Both the position numbers and the translations under genes were made by a program. This document shows positions 53,785-63,477 of a stretch of DNA of 64,000 nt, piece after piece. Source of the DNA: Microvenator marinus (lineage in GTDB: Bacteria > Myxococcota_A > Bradymonadia > Bradymonadales > Bradymonadaceae). The notes under the pieces are model-generated. The model did no database searches. It was not told the origin of the DNA and saw only the letters and a list, made by a program, of their open reading frames with translations. Position 1 is the stretch's first letter. Every line of letters begins with the position of its first letter. The stretch spans positions 3,930,001 to 3,994,000 of the forward strand of contig NZ_CP042467.1 of assembly GCF_007993755.1 (NCBI RefSeq). Reading direction: 5' to 3'.

Positions 53785-55008
53785 CTTCGTGGAGATGCGG
53801 AAGAGTTGTTGGCCCATGAAGATGAAGTCGACATCGTGGAGGCGCGTTCTCTCCCAGATCTTGATCCAGGTACCATTCGAGGAGTTCAGGTCCACAAGGT
53901 AGCAGTGGCCGTCGTCACCCGTGTAGATTTGGGCATGACGGCTCGACATGAACTTGTCGTGTGGGAAGATGATATCGCCTTTCTCGCGTCCAAGGACGGC
54001 GCCAGATTCAGGCAGGCAGTAGACGTTCTGGATGACGCCGCCGATTCCGATCTGGAGAACCTTGAAGTTTCCACCAGGCGACGGGCTTCCCATATAGCGT
54101 GTGCCGTCGGATGACTTGGTCTTTGGGGTGATCGACTGTTCAAAACGCTCAAAACGAAGCACCTGGCGGCCCATGAGGAACGTATCGCCGGGAGTGAGTC
54201 TGACTTCGTCTCGAAGCTTCAGGAATGTGCCGTTGAGTGAGTAGAGGTCCTCGATGAAGAGCTCGCCCTTTTCTACGTGGAGTCGTGCGTGTTTTGGGCT
54301 CAAGAATGCGTCGGTTGGGAAGCGGGTATCGCCTTCGCGCCCAATCGTGGTTTCGAGATACTGGAGTGGGATCTCCACACCATCTGATCCGTCTTCGTTA
54401 ATGGAAACCAGTGAGATCTTCCACGGGTTCTCCTTTCGCGAGAGTTCAGACGGTGGTGGGATCTTGCGCTTAACTTCTTCGCCGCCTTTTGAAACGCTGA
54501 GACTGCCACCACACTCCACACAGAACTTCATTCCCGGCGGGTTGTTTGCGGCGCAATGAGGACACGTAAGGGCTGGCTGAATCTGACTTGGAGGTGCCTT
54601 GGATTCGATTCGCCCTGTGTGTTCGACGTCGATTCTGGCGGTTTCGGGTGCCGGAGCTGGCTCGGGCATTTCGGGTTCTGGTGCTGGCTCCGGCTCAGCG
54701 TCGAGCGCATCGAGCACGAAACTCTGAAGTACGCTTTCATCCACATCAGCGCTTTGGGCCTGCGCATCTAGACTAGGCGCCGAGATCTCTAAGTTCGAGA
54801 TCCGGTTCTTACGGAAGCGTTGCGCTACGCCTTGAACGGCCTCGTCTTCGTCTGGGACGTTAGTGGCGAGGTCAACGCCAACGTTGGCGCCGCCTCCGAG
54901 CCGCGCGCCGCCGGAGATCACGAAATTCTCACTGGTATGGTTCTCAGTCGATTCCGCGTCGGAGTCTGAGAGTGAGAACAAATCTGGGGGAACTTTTCCC
55001 TCTTCCAC
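53776..55008 (-). CDS. Double-FHA-domain protein with zinc ribbon
   Basis: The 410-aa protein has an acidic, Pro/Glu-rich N-terminus, a zinc ribbon (CPHC, then CVEC) at about residues 145-170, and two FHA domains: GREGDTR...SLNGTF and GREKGDI...NSSNGTW. FHA domains bind phosphothreonine, so it is probably a reader of Ser/Thr kinase signals; a kinase lies about 35 kb away. Start GTG 55008 has GGAGG 6 bases upstream; the frame to 55035 is less likely. It is downstream of the FHA/coiled-coil gene. Confidence 0.85.
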   Translation of the reverse strand: MEEGKVPPDLFSLSDSDAESTENHTSENFVISGGARLGGGANVGVDLATNVPDEDEAVQGVAQRFRKNRISNLEISAPSLDAQAQSADVDESVLQSFVLDALDAEPEPAPEPEMPEPAPAPETARIDVEHTGRIESKAPPSQIQPALTCPHCAANNPPGMKFCVECGGSLSVSKGGEEVKRKIPPPSELSRKENPWKISLVSINEDGSDGVEIPLQYLETTIGREGDTRFPTDAFLSPKHARLHVEKGELFIEDLYSLNGTFLKLRDEVRLTPGDTFLMGRQVLRFERFEQSITPKTKSSDGTRYMGSPSPGGNFKVLQIGIGGVIQNVYCLPESGAVLGREKGDIIFPHDKFMSSRHAQIYTGDDGHCYLVDLNSSNGTWIKIWERTRLHDVDFIFMGQQLFRISTKSR

Positions 55009-55104
55009 GGGTATCCTCCAAGTCGGGGGCAACATACGCTAAATGGTGTGTCGAACCATACCTCTGAGAAGGTTGAAATGGCAAGGCACAGTGGGGACCA
55101 ACAC

Positions 55105-56904
55105 CTAGTCGGATTCGGCACCCAATAAGGTTTTAAGATGCTCGAGCGATTTTTTGGGTTCGGTCTCTCGAATGGCCGATTGCAATCGCACGCGGTCAAC
55201 GGTGGAGAGGGCATCGAGGTTTGTGCGTTCGATCGCGTCCACGATCCGCTCAAGCGAGTCGATACGGTCGAGGAGTTGGCGCTGTAGTTCAGCCGGAACG
55301 CCATCTACTTGGGCGGCCGAAGGTTCAGAGCCGAGCGACTCTTTGAGCACCTCAAACTCACCGAGGAGTTCATCGTATCTGGATTGAACCTCGGAGAATT
55401 GAGCCTTGAGCGCGTTGTGATCCGCAGCGAGCTGCTCGTCGTGCCGCGTTCTCTCTTTTTCGAGGCGCAGACGTTGCCTTAGACCCTCGATCTCACGCCG
55501 CAGATCGTCCACACTCCCGTCGGATTGGAGTTCTTCGAGGCTCGCCTTTAGCTCTTCGGCACTGCTCTTGTGTGTGTCAGCTTCAGCTCGGGCGTTTTGT
55601 ACTTCTTCTTCGAGCGTGGCGATTCGGGTATTGGCCTGCGTGATCTTCTCGAGGTCATCTCGATGCGCGGCCCTTAGGTCATCCACATCAACTTGGAGAT
55701 CCCGATTTCGGCGTTCGAATTCTTCGATGAGTCGACGGTGCCGGTCGAGCTCGCGCCGAAGGGCGTCGGTCTCTTCGATGGCCTGTTGGCCTGTGGCACT
55801 GGTGGTGCGGGCTTCCTGGAGCTCCGCGTTAAGAGTCTTGGTTTCCGATTGTAGCCGGACGATCTCACTCTCCAGGGTCTCAATATCTCGGTCGCGCGCC
55901 AGCAAATCTTCGTGCAGCTTTTGCTGCATCTCGAGTGCGTCGGCGTTTTCGTTGAGATGCGACTCGAGTTCTTGGGTCCTGGCAATCGAAGCTTCGAGTT
56001 CGGCCTCAAGTGACTGGATGCGGCGCTGTGCCTCACCGAGTTTACCTTCGGCATCGCTCGATTTGGATTGGTTTTGGAGTGTGTCGTGGAGCTTTTCCTC
56101 GAGTCTGCGCTTTTCGTCACGTACCGAAATCAGCTCATCGTTGAGCTTCTGGGCCTCAGCGCGAGATTGTCGGGCTTCTGCTTCCAGGTCATCGGCCTCA
56201 TCCTGGAGGCGGGCGATCTTATCCCGGAGTTGTTCGACCTCGCCCGCCATGGGTGGTGGGACCATGGAAGTGTGGTCTGGGTCGCGGTCCTCGTAGGCGG
56301 GCTTTTGATCGAGCTGGCGTCTGGCGTCGTCGAGGCGTTTCTGCAGCTCTTCGAGCTCGTCTGCCTGGCGCGCCGCAAGATCTTCGATGGAGCGCTTTTC
56401 GGCGAGTAGCCGCTCAAGGTCGTTGGACCGCTCCATGGTGTGGTCGGGTCCGGCTGGAGCGATGGGTTGCGGTGGTTGTGTTCCGCCCCACGCCGCGATC
56501 TCGTCCATCGCGCCGAAGTCCAAGTCTACCTTTCCATCAGCGGTGAAGTCGTCGTGAATGCCAAACGGGTCTGCGGTCGCAGCGGTGTTGGCGTCTTCTT
56601 CGTCGATGAAGTGCAGGATGAAATCCCCGCACCAGACTTCGTCGTTGGGCGCGAGGTATTCCCTGCCATTCACTGGCTTTCGCTCGTCATTGATGATCAG
56701 AAAGGTGCCGTTGGACGAGTTGAGATCGATGATTTCGAACTGTCCGTTGGTGAATCGGAATTCGGCGTGCCGTCGGGAGACGGACTTGCGGTTGCTCCGG
56801 ATCGTGCAATCCGTACCCCGTCCAATAGTGACGATGGGATGATCAGCTCCAAATGGAACTGAGCGTTCTTGGCCGGAGATATCGGTGTATACGATTCGTG
56901 GCAC
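55105..56904 (-). CDS. FHA-domain protein with long coiled coil
   Basis: The 599-aa protein has an N-terminal FHA domain (residues 20-95: GRGTDCTI, RRHAEF, LNSSNGTF). From about residue 165 to 530 it is a long coiled coil of Glu/Leu/Arg-rich heptads. It resembles scaffolds that bring phosphorylated proteins together, possibly at a polar or division site. It has no signal peptide. It is first in the minus-strand pair with the double-FHA gene. Confidence 0.85.
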   Translation of the reverse strand: MPRIVYTDISGQERSVPFGADHPIVTIGRGTDCTIRSNRKSVSRRHAEFRFTNGQFEIIDLNSSNGTFLIINDERKPVNGREYLAPNDEVWCGDFILHFIDEEDANTAATADPFGIHDDFTADGKVDLDFGAMDEIAAWGGTQPPQPIAPAGPDHTMERSNDLERLLAEKRSIEDLAARQADELEELQKRLDDARRQLDQKPAYEDRDPDHTSMVPPPMAGEVEQLRDKIARLQDEADDLEAEARQSRAEAQKLNDELISVRDEKRRLEEKLHDTLQNQSKSSDAEGKLGEAQRRIQSLEAELEASIARTQELESHLNENADALEMQQKLHEDLLARDRDIETLESEIVRLQSETKTLNAELQEARTTSATGQQAIEETDALRRELDRHRRLIEEFERRNRDLQVDVDDLRAAHRDDLEKITQANTRIATLEEEVQNARAEADTHKSSAEELKASLEELQSDGSVDDLRREIEGLRQRLRLEKERTRHDEQLAADHNALKAQFSEVQSRYDELLGEFEVLKESLGSEPSAAQVDGVPAELQRQLLDRIDSLERIVDAIERTNLDALSTVDRVRLQSAIRETEPKKSLEHLKTLLGAESD

Positions 56905-57085
56905 TGAGCCGTTCCTTAACTAAAGAAAAGTTGCTGTGGGATGGTAGGTCGTGATCACGGGTCTCGTCAATCTTTCTTAGTGGCTTGTGACAAAGAGGAA
57001 TAAGACTTTCGATAGTAGGCTTGTTTTTAGAGTGAGCGCGAAATAATGTGCGCGCCGGAACTTTTAGGAGATCTTCGGTCTCTAA

Positions 57086-57904
57086 GTGGTTGAGGCAGAT
57101 TTAAAGATGAGCGACCAAAATACGATAGAACCTGAAGTAGACGAAGAACTCCTGGAGTTAGCGCAGGAGTCTACGCCGTCTATTTTGCGGCCGCTCCTGA
57201 TGATCGGCGTCATCGCGATGGCTTTCTGGGTAGTGAGTGACTGGCGTGCTGAGCTGGAGTATTTCTTCAGCCCGGAGGAACCGGTGGCGATCGGGGATGT
57301 GACGGAGTTTGCGGAGAAGTCTGCAGACCCGGATTGGAAGCCTGAAATTCCGCACAATCGCTACATTTCGCTGGAGGGCATCCCCACACAACGAAGTATT
57401 AGTTCGCGCTACAGGTATGGCCGGCTGGTGGGCGGATGGGTCTTCATCGAGGAGACCCTGACTGAAGAAGAGATGGAGAAGGTCGCGCTGGGCGAGAAGG
57501 ACGGTGAGGTTGACCGGACATACTTCAAAGGAACCGGGCGCGTGATGGAGTTCGCCGAGGTTCCTGGGCGCTACAATGGTCTTCGGGAGTACTATCGCTC
57601 GCGTTATGGCGTTGAGTTTTGCGAGACCTTGACCCCTGAGGTCCGCAAAACACTTGAGGCGCGTCGTCGAGACGTGATTCGCGAGGGTTGGAAGCGCGAG
57701 TACGGCGAGAATGCGACCCCGACGGAGGCTGAGATCGAAGAGATTATGACCAATAATCCGCTCTGTCAGAACGCGTATCTGGTTCAGGTGGGCGTGGCTC
57801 CAAAGGACCATATTTGGTACGCGGTCGCGAGTGCGCTCTTTGCGCTTTTTGCGCTTGTGAACTTCGGGCTTTTGATTCGTTGGGTTCGGGCGTTTTTCCG
57901 CTAA
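57086..57904 (+). CDS. Membrane protein with two terminal helices
   Basis: The protein of 272 aa (or 265 aa from ATG 57107) has an acidic cytoplasmic start, a first helix at about residues 35-50, a periplasmic part of about 190 residues rich in charged residues and Arg/Tyr, and a second helix near the end (FALFALVNFGLLIRWV). No family is recognised. It lies divergent to the FHA operon. Confidence 0.65.
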   Translation: MVEADLKMSDQNTIEPEVDEELLELAQESTPSILRPLLMIGVIAMAFWVVSDWRAELEYFFSPEEPVAIGDVTEFAEKSADPDWKPEIPHNRYISLEGIPTQRSISSRYRYGRLVGGWVFIEETLTEEEMEKVALGEKDGEVDRTYFKGTGRVMEFAEVPGRYNGLREYYRSRYGVEFCETLTPEVRKTLEARRRDVIREGWKREYGENATPTEAEIEEIMTNNPLCQNAYLVQVGVAPKDHIWYAVASALFALFALVNFGLLIRWVRAFFR

Positions 57905-57966
57905 GTCTATTTGCTTCGAGATTCAGGGTGGGTAGGATGGCGTGGTTAATCCAATCGGAGAAAGAT

Positions 57967-60396
57967 ATGACGCGGTATGGCTTTGCCTATTTTGGTCTAA
58001 TACTCGGCGCTCTGGGAGCGCTGGCTTGCGTGGAGTCGGAGTTCGAACCACCGGAGCCACGCACGAATAACGAGACGGTGCCGGATGTAGAAGGCGCGAG
58101 GTTTGGTGAGTCTTGTGACGAGGCCACGCCTTGCCGAGAAGGACTTCTCTGCGAGGAAGGCACGTGCGCATTTGAAGGCGGAGTGGCCGTTGACGAGCCT
58201 TGTGAAGCGAGTGCGCAATGTGCGGAAGGGCTCTTTTGCGATGCGCTTTCATCCGTTTGTGCGCCTGCCGGCGATGCCGCTGAGGGCGAGGAATGTGGGA
58301 GCGAGAGCGACTGCTTGCCTGGCCTTAGGTGTTCGCTCAGCGGCTTTAGTGGAACTTGTGTCAGCTCCGGTACCGTAGACGTGGGTTCGCCTTGCGAGAG
58401 CACTTCCGAGTGTCTCGCCGGTCTAAATTGTGCGCCTTCAGCCCTAGATCCAGAGGGGCAAACGGTATGTGTGGCGGGTCCGCTTGGGTTTCCGCAGCCT
58501 TGGTCAGGCGTAGAGTGTGCCGAGGACGAAGGCCCATTCCGTGCGTATTTCGAGGTGCCAGACGGCGCCGAACTGCCAGATTTCTTCAGGCTTCCGTACC
58601 CAAATGATGTGCGTTTGGTGGAGGGAAAACCGGATCTTAGCGGCTTTCCGACCCCGGGAGACTCGCTCTTGGGCTTTGACCTCGTGCAACGCTATGTAGA
58701 CGCGGTGGAGGGCTACCAGGAAGGCTTTGGGCTTTCTCCAGCGGTCTACTTCCGGTTTTCTGCGGCTCCGAATTTCGATACGTTGAGCGCTTCAGGGGAG
58801 AATCGAAACATTCATCTCTTCAATATCGACGCTGAGAGCCCCGAGTACGGCAGGCGGCGCGGCCTTCGGTGGTCAGCGAGCACCGGTCGCTCAAATTACG
58901 TGTGCCAGAATCAGATGATGATTCGCCCAAATTGGTCAGACCCGCTCAATCCTGAGACCACCTACGCGTTCATTGTCACGCGTGGGGTTCGTAGCGAAGA
59001 GGGCGCAGGCTTGGAGCCCGACGAGGATTTCAGTGCGATGCTGGCGGCTGAGCGACCTGCAGGTGCGTTGGGCACGGCCTGGGATAAACACGCGAAGTTG
59101 AGGGCGTGGCTTGCCGACCATGAAGATGCGCCCGCAGCCGAGGATGTTTTGTTCGCGTCGGTTGTGACCACGGGAGACCCTTTGAAGCCTGTGGAGGCGC
59201 TGATTGCCGAGGCCAAGGCCGCCGAGATTTCTTTGAGTCAGGCGACCCTATGTGAAGAAGGCGTGGTGTCACCGTGTGAGCAAGGAGAGCCTAGCCGTGC
59301 CTGTGGTTCGAGTGAGGCCTTCCACGAGGTTCACGGGACCGTAAATCTGCCGATTTTCCAATCGGGTGACGCGCCCTATTCGGAGGGTGGCCTCGCAACT
59401 CCGGGAGTAAAGCGTAGTGAAGACGTGTGTGTTGCGATGAGTGTGCCTAAGGCCCCGGCCCCTGAGGCGGGCTGGCCGGTGCTGATTGTGGCGCACGGAA
59501 CAGGCGGGGATTTCCGGGGCCATGTGGAGGATTTTGGTGACCTCTTGACCTCCGTCGAGGTGGATGGCGAGACGGTAGAATTCGTGACGATCGGTTGGGA
59601 TCAGGTGCTTCACGCGAATCGTCGCGGGGAGAGTGAGCGCCATCCAAACGAGCTCGTTTACAACTACGCGAACCCAGCGGCAGCTTTGGGCAATTTCCTC
59701 CAGGGCGCGGCCGAAACGTCCGCGATCATCACGTTTGTCGAGGGCTTGAACATTGACGCTGAGAACTCGCCAACCGGCGAGGCGATTCGATTGGACCCGA
59801 ATAATATTTGGTTCCTAGGGCATAGTCAGGGCGGCACCACAGGCCCCCTTGTGCTTCCATTTGAGGACCGCGTACGCGGCAGCGTGCTTTCGGGAGCGGG
59901 TGCGGGCTTGTCGCTTGCGCTCTTGGGGAAAACGAGCCCGGTGAATTCGCCAGCCGCAGTGCGATTGGTCCTGGGCGAGTCCAATGCGGGTGATTCTCAC
60001 CCGGCGATCAACCTGCTTCAGGGATATTTTGACCCTGTTGACCCCCACAACTTTGCGCGCCGGATGACTAATCGGTTCATCACGGACCGGACTTGGCGTC
60101 AGCATATTTTCCAGCCGATTGGCCTCGGAGATACGTTCACACCACCGGACACGCTGCGGGTCATGGCGAATTCGCTCCAGGTGACTTTTGCCGAGCCTCT
60201 GGTCGAGGAATGGGACGTGAACACAGCCCCGCTGCCCATCACCGCGAATAGCAGTGATTTCACGGTGGTAGGCAAGCAATACACGGCCGATGGCTATGAC
60301 GGACACTTCGTGCTCTTCCGGAACGAAGCGGCTCGAAACGACCTTTCGATCTTCCTCGGAACCGGCGCTCTCACAGGAGTGCCCGAGCTTCGCTGA
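57967..60396 (+). CDS. Esterase/hydrolase-like lipoprotein with Cys-rich N-terminal modules
   Basis: The 809-aa protein has a lipoprotein signal (lipobox ALAC), four Cys-rich modules of the type CREGLLCEEGTC in residues 40-170, then a beta-rich domain, and an alpha/beta-hydrolase domain from about residue 480. That domain shows AHGTGGDF (oxyanion loop) and the nucleophile elbow GHSQGG. It should be a surface-anchored hydrolase of unknown substrate. Start ATG 57967 is preceded by GGAGAAAG; the frame upstream to 57814 overlaps another gene. Confidence 0.8.
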   Translation: MTRYGFAYFGLILGALGALACVESEFEPPEPRTNNETVPDVEGARFGESCDEATPCREGLLCEEGTCAFEGGVAVDEPCEASAQCAEGLFCDALSSVCAPAGDAAEGEECGSESDCLPGLRCSLSGFSGTCVSSGTVDVGSPCESTSECLAGLNCAPSALDPEGQTVCVAGPLGFPQPWSGVECAEDEGPFRAYFEVPDGAELPDFFRLPYPNDVRLVEGKPDLSGFPTPGDSLLGFDLVQRYVDAVEGYQEGFGLSPAVYFRFSAAPNFDTLSASGENRNIHLFNIDAESPEYGRRRGLRWSASTGRSNYVCQNQMMIRPNWSDPLNPETTYAFIVTRGVRSEEGAGLEPDEDFSAMLAAERPAGALGTAWDKHAKLRAWLADHEDAPAAEDVLFASVVTTGDPLKPVEALIAEAKAAEISLSQATLCEEGVVSPCEQGEPSRACGSSEAFHEVHGTVNLPIFQSGDAPYSEGGLATPGVKRSEDVCVAMSVPKAPAPEAGWPVLIVAHGTGGDFRGHVEDFGDLLTSVEVDGETVEFVTIGWDQVLHANRRGESERHPNELVYNYANPAAALGNFLQGAAETSAIITFVEGLNIDAENSPTGEAIRLDPNNIWFLGHSQGGTTGPLVLPFEDRVRGSVLSGAGAGLSLALLGKTSPVNSPAAVRLVLGESNAGDSHPAINLLQGYFDPVDPHNFARRMTNRFITDRTWRQHIFQPIGLGDTFTPPDTLRVMANSLQVTFAEPLVEEWDVNTAPLPITANSSDFTVVGKQYTADGYDGHFVLFRNEAARNDLSIFLGTGALTGVPELR

Positions 60397-60407
60397 GTTC
60401 TACCTCA

Positions 60408-61457
60408 ATGTCCCATTTGTTGAAGATCATCGGGTTCGTAGCGCTCTTGGTGCCGGTTCCTTTTGGCGCTTTTGCCCAAGAGGTTCAGACCACGGGAACG
60501 GTGCGAACGGGTATGGAGTGGGACGATAATGTGCTCCGGACCGAGGGAGAGGAGCGTGTCAGCGATTTTCTGGCGCGTTATTTCACCAGCGTGGGCATAG
60601 GGGCCAGAGTTTTCGAGCGCGGCACTGTGGTCTTTGATGCGACCCACGGTGGCAAATTCTTTGTGAGCGAGGCGGAGTCAGACGAGCTTTTGACCGCCCT
60701 CGCGCTTATCTATCAGCAGCGATTTACCCCGTGGCTTGGGCTCTACGCGCAGCTCGATATGAAGGATCGCACCGAGCGGATTAGCTTTCGCGATTATAAT
60801 CGGGGTGGCGCGAGCGCGGGTCTGGACTTCAGGTTTTCCGATTTCATGATTCGTGCGGGCGTGGGCGCGAGATATTTTGCGTTCAAACCCGCGCCGGACG
60901 CCTCGAGCTCCAGTGCTGAAGGACAGTTGCGGCTCGCCTGGGAAGTCATTCCGAACCTGAGACTTGGGGCAGGCTATACCCTTGCGCGGCGTGCGTTTGA
61001 TACCAATCGGTTTGTGTTGGATGAAGACGGGGTCTTCATGGACGAAAAGGCGCTCCGTGAAGACCAGTTTCAGGTGGTCCAGGCGTTTGTTTCGTGGCGA
61101 GGACCGGTAGTTCTAGAGGGGAGTTATGTGTTTAGCCAGAACGATTCCAACTCTTATGGGCAAGAGTTGACGAGGCAGGGAGTGGACGTGGTGGCGACGG
61201 CCCCATTGCTCTGGAATTTTTTCGCGAGTCTGAGGCTTGAAGTGCAACGAACCACGTATGGCGACCCGGTTCTGATCGATGCGGATTTCCTGCTCGACGA
61301 AGACAATCGAAACTCGCTTGTGGGCTCGCTGGCTCGGACCTTTGGAGATTCCTGGGAGGCCGAGGTTCGCTATAGCTTGTACTTGCAGGAGTTCGGTGTG
61401 GGCTCTGATTATCGACGCCAGACAGTGATGTTGGCGATGGGGTATTTGTTTGAATAG
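60408..61457 (+). CDS. Outer-membrane beta-barrel protein
   Basis: The 349-aa protein has a signal peptide ending GAFAQ and a run of amphipathic strands through to a C-terminal aromatic-ended strand (VMLAMGYLFE). Relatives occur in outer-membrane biogenesis or exopolysaccharide systems. It lies 11 bases after the hydrolase gene and overlaps the next lipoprotein gene, so they form one operon. Confidence 0.75.
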   Translation: MSHLLKIIGFVALLVPVPFGAFAQEVQTTGTVRTGMEWDDNVLRTEGEERVSDFLARYFTSVGIGARVFERGTVVFDATHGGKFFVSEAESDELLTALALIYQQRFTPWLGLYAQLDMKDRTERISFRDYNRGGASAGLDFRFSDFMIRAGVGARYFAFKPAPDASSSSAEGQLRLAWEVIPNLRLGAGYTLARRAFDTNRFVLDEDGVFMDEKALREDQFQVVQAFVSWRGPVVLEGSYVFSQNDSNSYGQELTRQGVDVVATAPLLWNFFASLRLEVQRTTYGDPVLIDADFLLDEDNRNSLVGSLARTFGDSWEAEVRYSLYLQEFGVGSDYRRQTVMLAMGYLFE

Positions 61458-62253
61458 TTTGAGTAGATTGCTTCGGCTGGGCCTTGTTTTTGGGTCCATT
61501 TCTTTGGCGGCGTGTGCTGGCTCAGATGAACGCCCGGATTTTATGGAGAGCGAGTTCGCCACCATGGCCGACCCTGTTGAGGTCGAGTGGTCGACGTGGA
61601 CACCTGCGGTGGGCGTGCCGATTCCCGACGAGGTTCTGAGCGGGTGGACGGCGTTTGATTCGGCCTTTGTGCCAGCTTCTCCAGATGCGGAGCTCGCGTG
61701 GGCGTCGGTGCATAGTGTGCTGGGGCTTTTGGGTGACGGGAAGCCCAAGTTTTCGATGGTGATGAGTGAGTTGGAGGGCGCGACGGGTCCTGACCTCACG
61801 TTTGTGGTGGATAAGAGCGGCCGTGAGGGTCTGCTCGCGAGGTGGCGGACCAGGACCGCGAGTGGACTTGAGCCTCAGTTGAGCGTGCTTTTGGCTAGAG
61901 AGACCGGTGAGACGGAGCCGTCCGAGATTACGGTTTGGCTTGATACCGGTGCAAAAGAAGGGGGCCAGTCCACCTTGCGATGGAAGCGTGAGGCTGCCTG
62001 GCAATTCGGGCAGGCTGAGCAACTACAAGCCGACGTTGATGTGGCGGATACTGGCGATGCGGCTCAGACAGCGGCTGTGATTATCGATGGTCTCTGGTGG
62101 CCTTTTGCCGAAGAAAAATACGTGGACAAGGCTGGCCGTTGGGCCAACTCAGAGACCCGAGTTGAGCCGAGTAATGCGGGGTTGGAGCTCAAAGACCGGT
62201 CCATCGACCAGGTCTTGAGCGATACGCATTTCCCCCCGAGATTGACGTTATGA
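61450..62253 (+). CDS. Hypothetical lipoprotein
   Basis: The 267-aa protein has a lipoprotein signal (lipobox LAAC, Cys22), a Trp-rich N-terminal part and a beta-rich domain. The start TTG 61450 overlaps the end of the barrel gene by eight bases; a later TTG is possible. It is convergent with the next gene. Family unknown. Confidence 0.65.
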   Translation: MNSLSRLLRLGLVFGSISLAACAGSDERPDFMESEFATMADPVEVEWSTWTPAVGVPIPDEVLSGWTAFDSAFVPASPDAELAWASVHSVLGLLGDGKPKFSMVMSELEGATGPDLTFVVDKSGREGLLARWRTRTASGLEPQLSVLLARETGETEPSEITVWLDTGAKEGGQSTLRWKREAAWQFGQAEQLQADVDVADTGDAAQTAAVIIDGLWWPFAEEKYVDKAGRWANSETRVEPSNAGLELKDRSIDQVLSDTHFPPRLTL

Positions 62254-62261
62254 GGCGGTGA

Positions 62262-62804
62262 CTAGAAGTAGAACCGCAGGTGACCCGTAAAGTTTACGAG
62301 GTCGAGGCCAAACCCTGGAATCACGAGTGCGTTCGGGCGCCACTCGAGAACGAGATCGATAGGGATGACGTTGATGAGTACTTCGAGCCCGAGAATACCG
62401 GCAACCGCGGCGCCAATTGCGTCCTCGTACTCACTGAGTCCGAGTCCTCCGCCGATACCAAAGTTCCATGCCAGCTCGATATCGTTGTTTCCAGCGATAG
62501 TGGCCTGTTCAAAAATGGCGTCTGCAGAAAGAGCGAAGGAGTTACCTCCGTAATATCGGCAATAATCGTTGTTGCCACAGCGTCCAAAGTAGCGGCCTCG
62601 CCAATAGCCGATATTGCCCTGAATCGCGAAATTCGAGGTGGTGAAGTACTTCATCGAAAGACCGTAAGCGAGGGTTCCAGAACCCACACCAATACCGAAG
62701 GTCCCGGCGCTTCGAATTTGCTTACTGTGTTCCCATTGAGCAGAGGCCGTAGAAGGAAGTGCGAACAAGACTAAGAGTGCAAACCAAATGATTGTGCGTT
62801 TCAT
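62262..62804 (-). CDS. Small outer-membrane beta-barrel-like protein
   Basis: The 180-aa protein has a signal peptide ending STASAQ, then Gly/aromatic alternating strands, a CGNNDYC loop, and a C-terminal aromatic strand (FTGHLRFYF). It resembles small OmpA/OmpW-like barrels. Start ATG 62804 has GGAG 9 bases upstream. Confidence 0.7.
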   Translation of the reverse strand: MKRTIIWFALLVLFALPSTASAQWEHSKQIRSAGTFGIGVGSGTLAYGLSMKYFTTSNFAIQGNIGYWRGRYFGRCGNNDYCRYYGGNSFALSADAIFEQATIAGNNDIELAWNFGIGGGLGLSEYEDAIGAAVAGILGLEVLINVIPIDLVLEWRPNALVIPGFGLDLVNFTGHLRFYF

Positions 62805-62946
62805 ATGCATAATCTCCGTGTTCTAGTTGGGCGGATTCTGCGACCAAAGATGGAATTCGTCAAAGGAAAGTCGGATTCTTATGTCGAATCGAAGGGTGGA
62901 ATAGCGTGACAAGATGGCGTAAAGGGAAAGCACATCGGAGGATTAC

Positions 62947-63471
62947 GTGATTTTGAGCGAACCCGAAAAAAATGTTGTCGAGACGATTGGTGAATTCATC
63001 AAGTTTTGGGGTTTTTCAAAACACCACGGCCGAATTTGGGCCCTTCTCTACTTAAGTGAGGAGCCTCTAAATGCCTCGGATATTCAGAGTGCGCTGGAGA
63101 TGTCAGCGGGCCTTGTGAGCATGTCAATAAAGGACTTGTTGCACTGGGATGTCATCGTCCGAGTCTGGGTGCAGGGCGACCGCAAGGATTATTTCCGCGC
63201 CAATCACGATGTCTGGCATATGGTCACCCGCGTGATGCGTGAGCGTGAGTACCAGATGATTGCGTCAAGTGCTCGGAATCTGGACGATAGTCTCGGAGAG
63301 CTCGAGACGTCGTTGGAGATTTCGAAGGAGCGTCTGGAGTTTCTCAAACCCCGAATAGAGGCTCTGATTGAGCTTTCGGAGAGTTTTGCGGCGTTTCTCA
63401 ACGTGCTCTTGACGCAGGCTGAGGCCAATATAGAAGAGCTCAAGCGCATCAGCGCGAAGCTTCCGGAGTAG
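62947..63471 (+). CDS. GbsR/MarR-type transcriptional regulator
   Basis: The 174-aa protein resembles the GbsR family: a winged helix at residues 25-90 (GRIWALLYLSEEPLNASDI, then SMSIKDLL) and a C-terminal coiled-coil-like helix. GbsR-type proteins regulate osmolyte and other operons. Start GTG 62947 with GGAGG 6 bases upstream. It may regulate the aldehyde dehydrogenase gene that follows. Confidence 0.8.
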   Translation: MILSEPEKNVVETIGEFIKFWGFSKHHGRIWALLYLSEEPLNASDIQSALEMSAGLVSMSIKDLLHWDVIVRVWVQGDRKDYFRANHDVWHMVTRVMREREYQMIASSARNLDDSLGELETSLEISKERLEFLKPRIEALIELSESFAAFLNVLLTQAEANIEELKRISAKLPE

Positions 63472-63477
63472 AACCTT

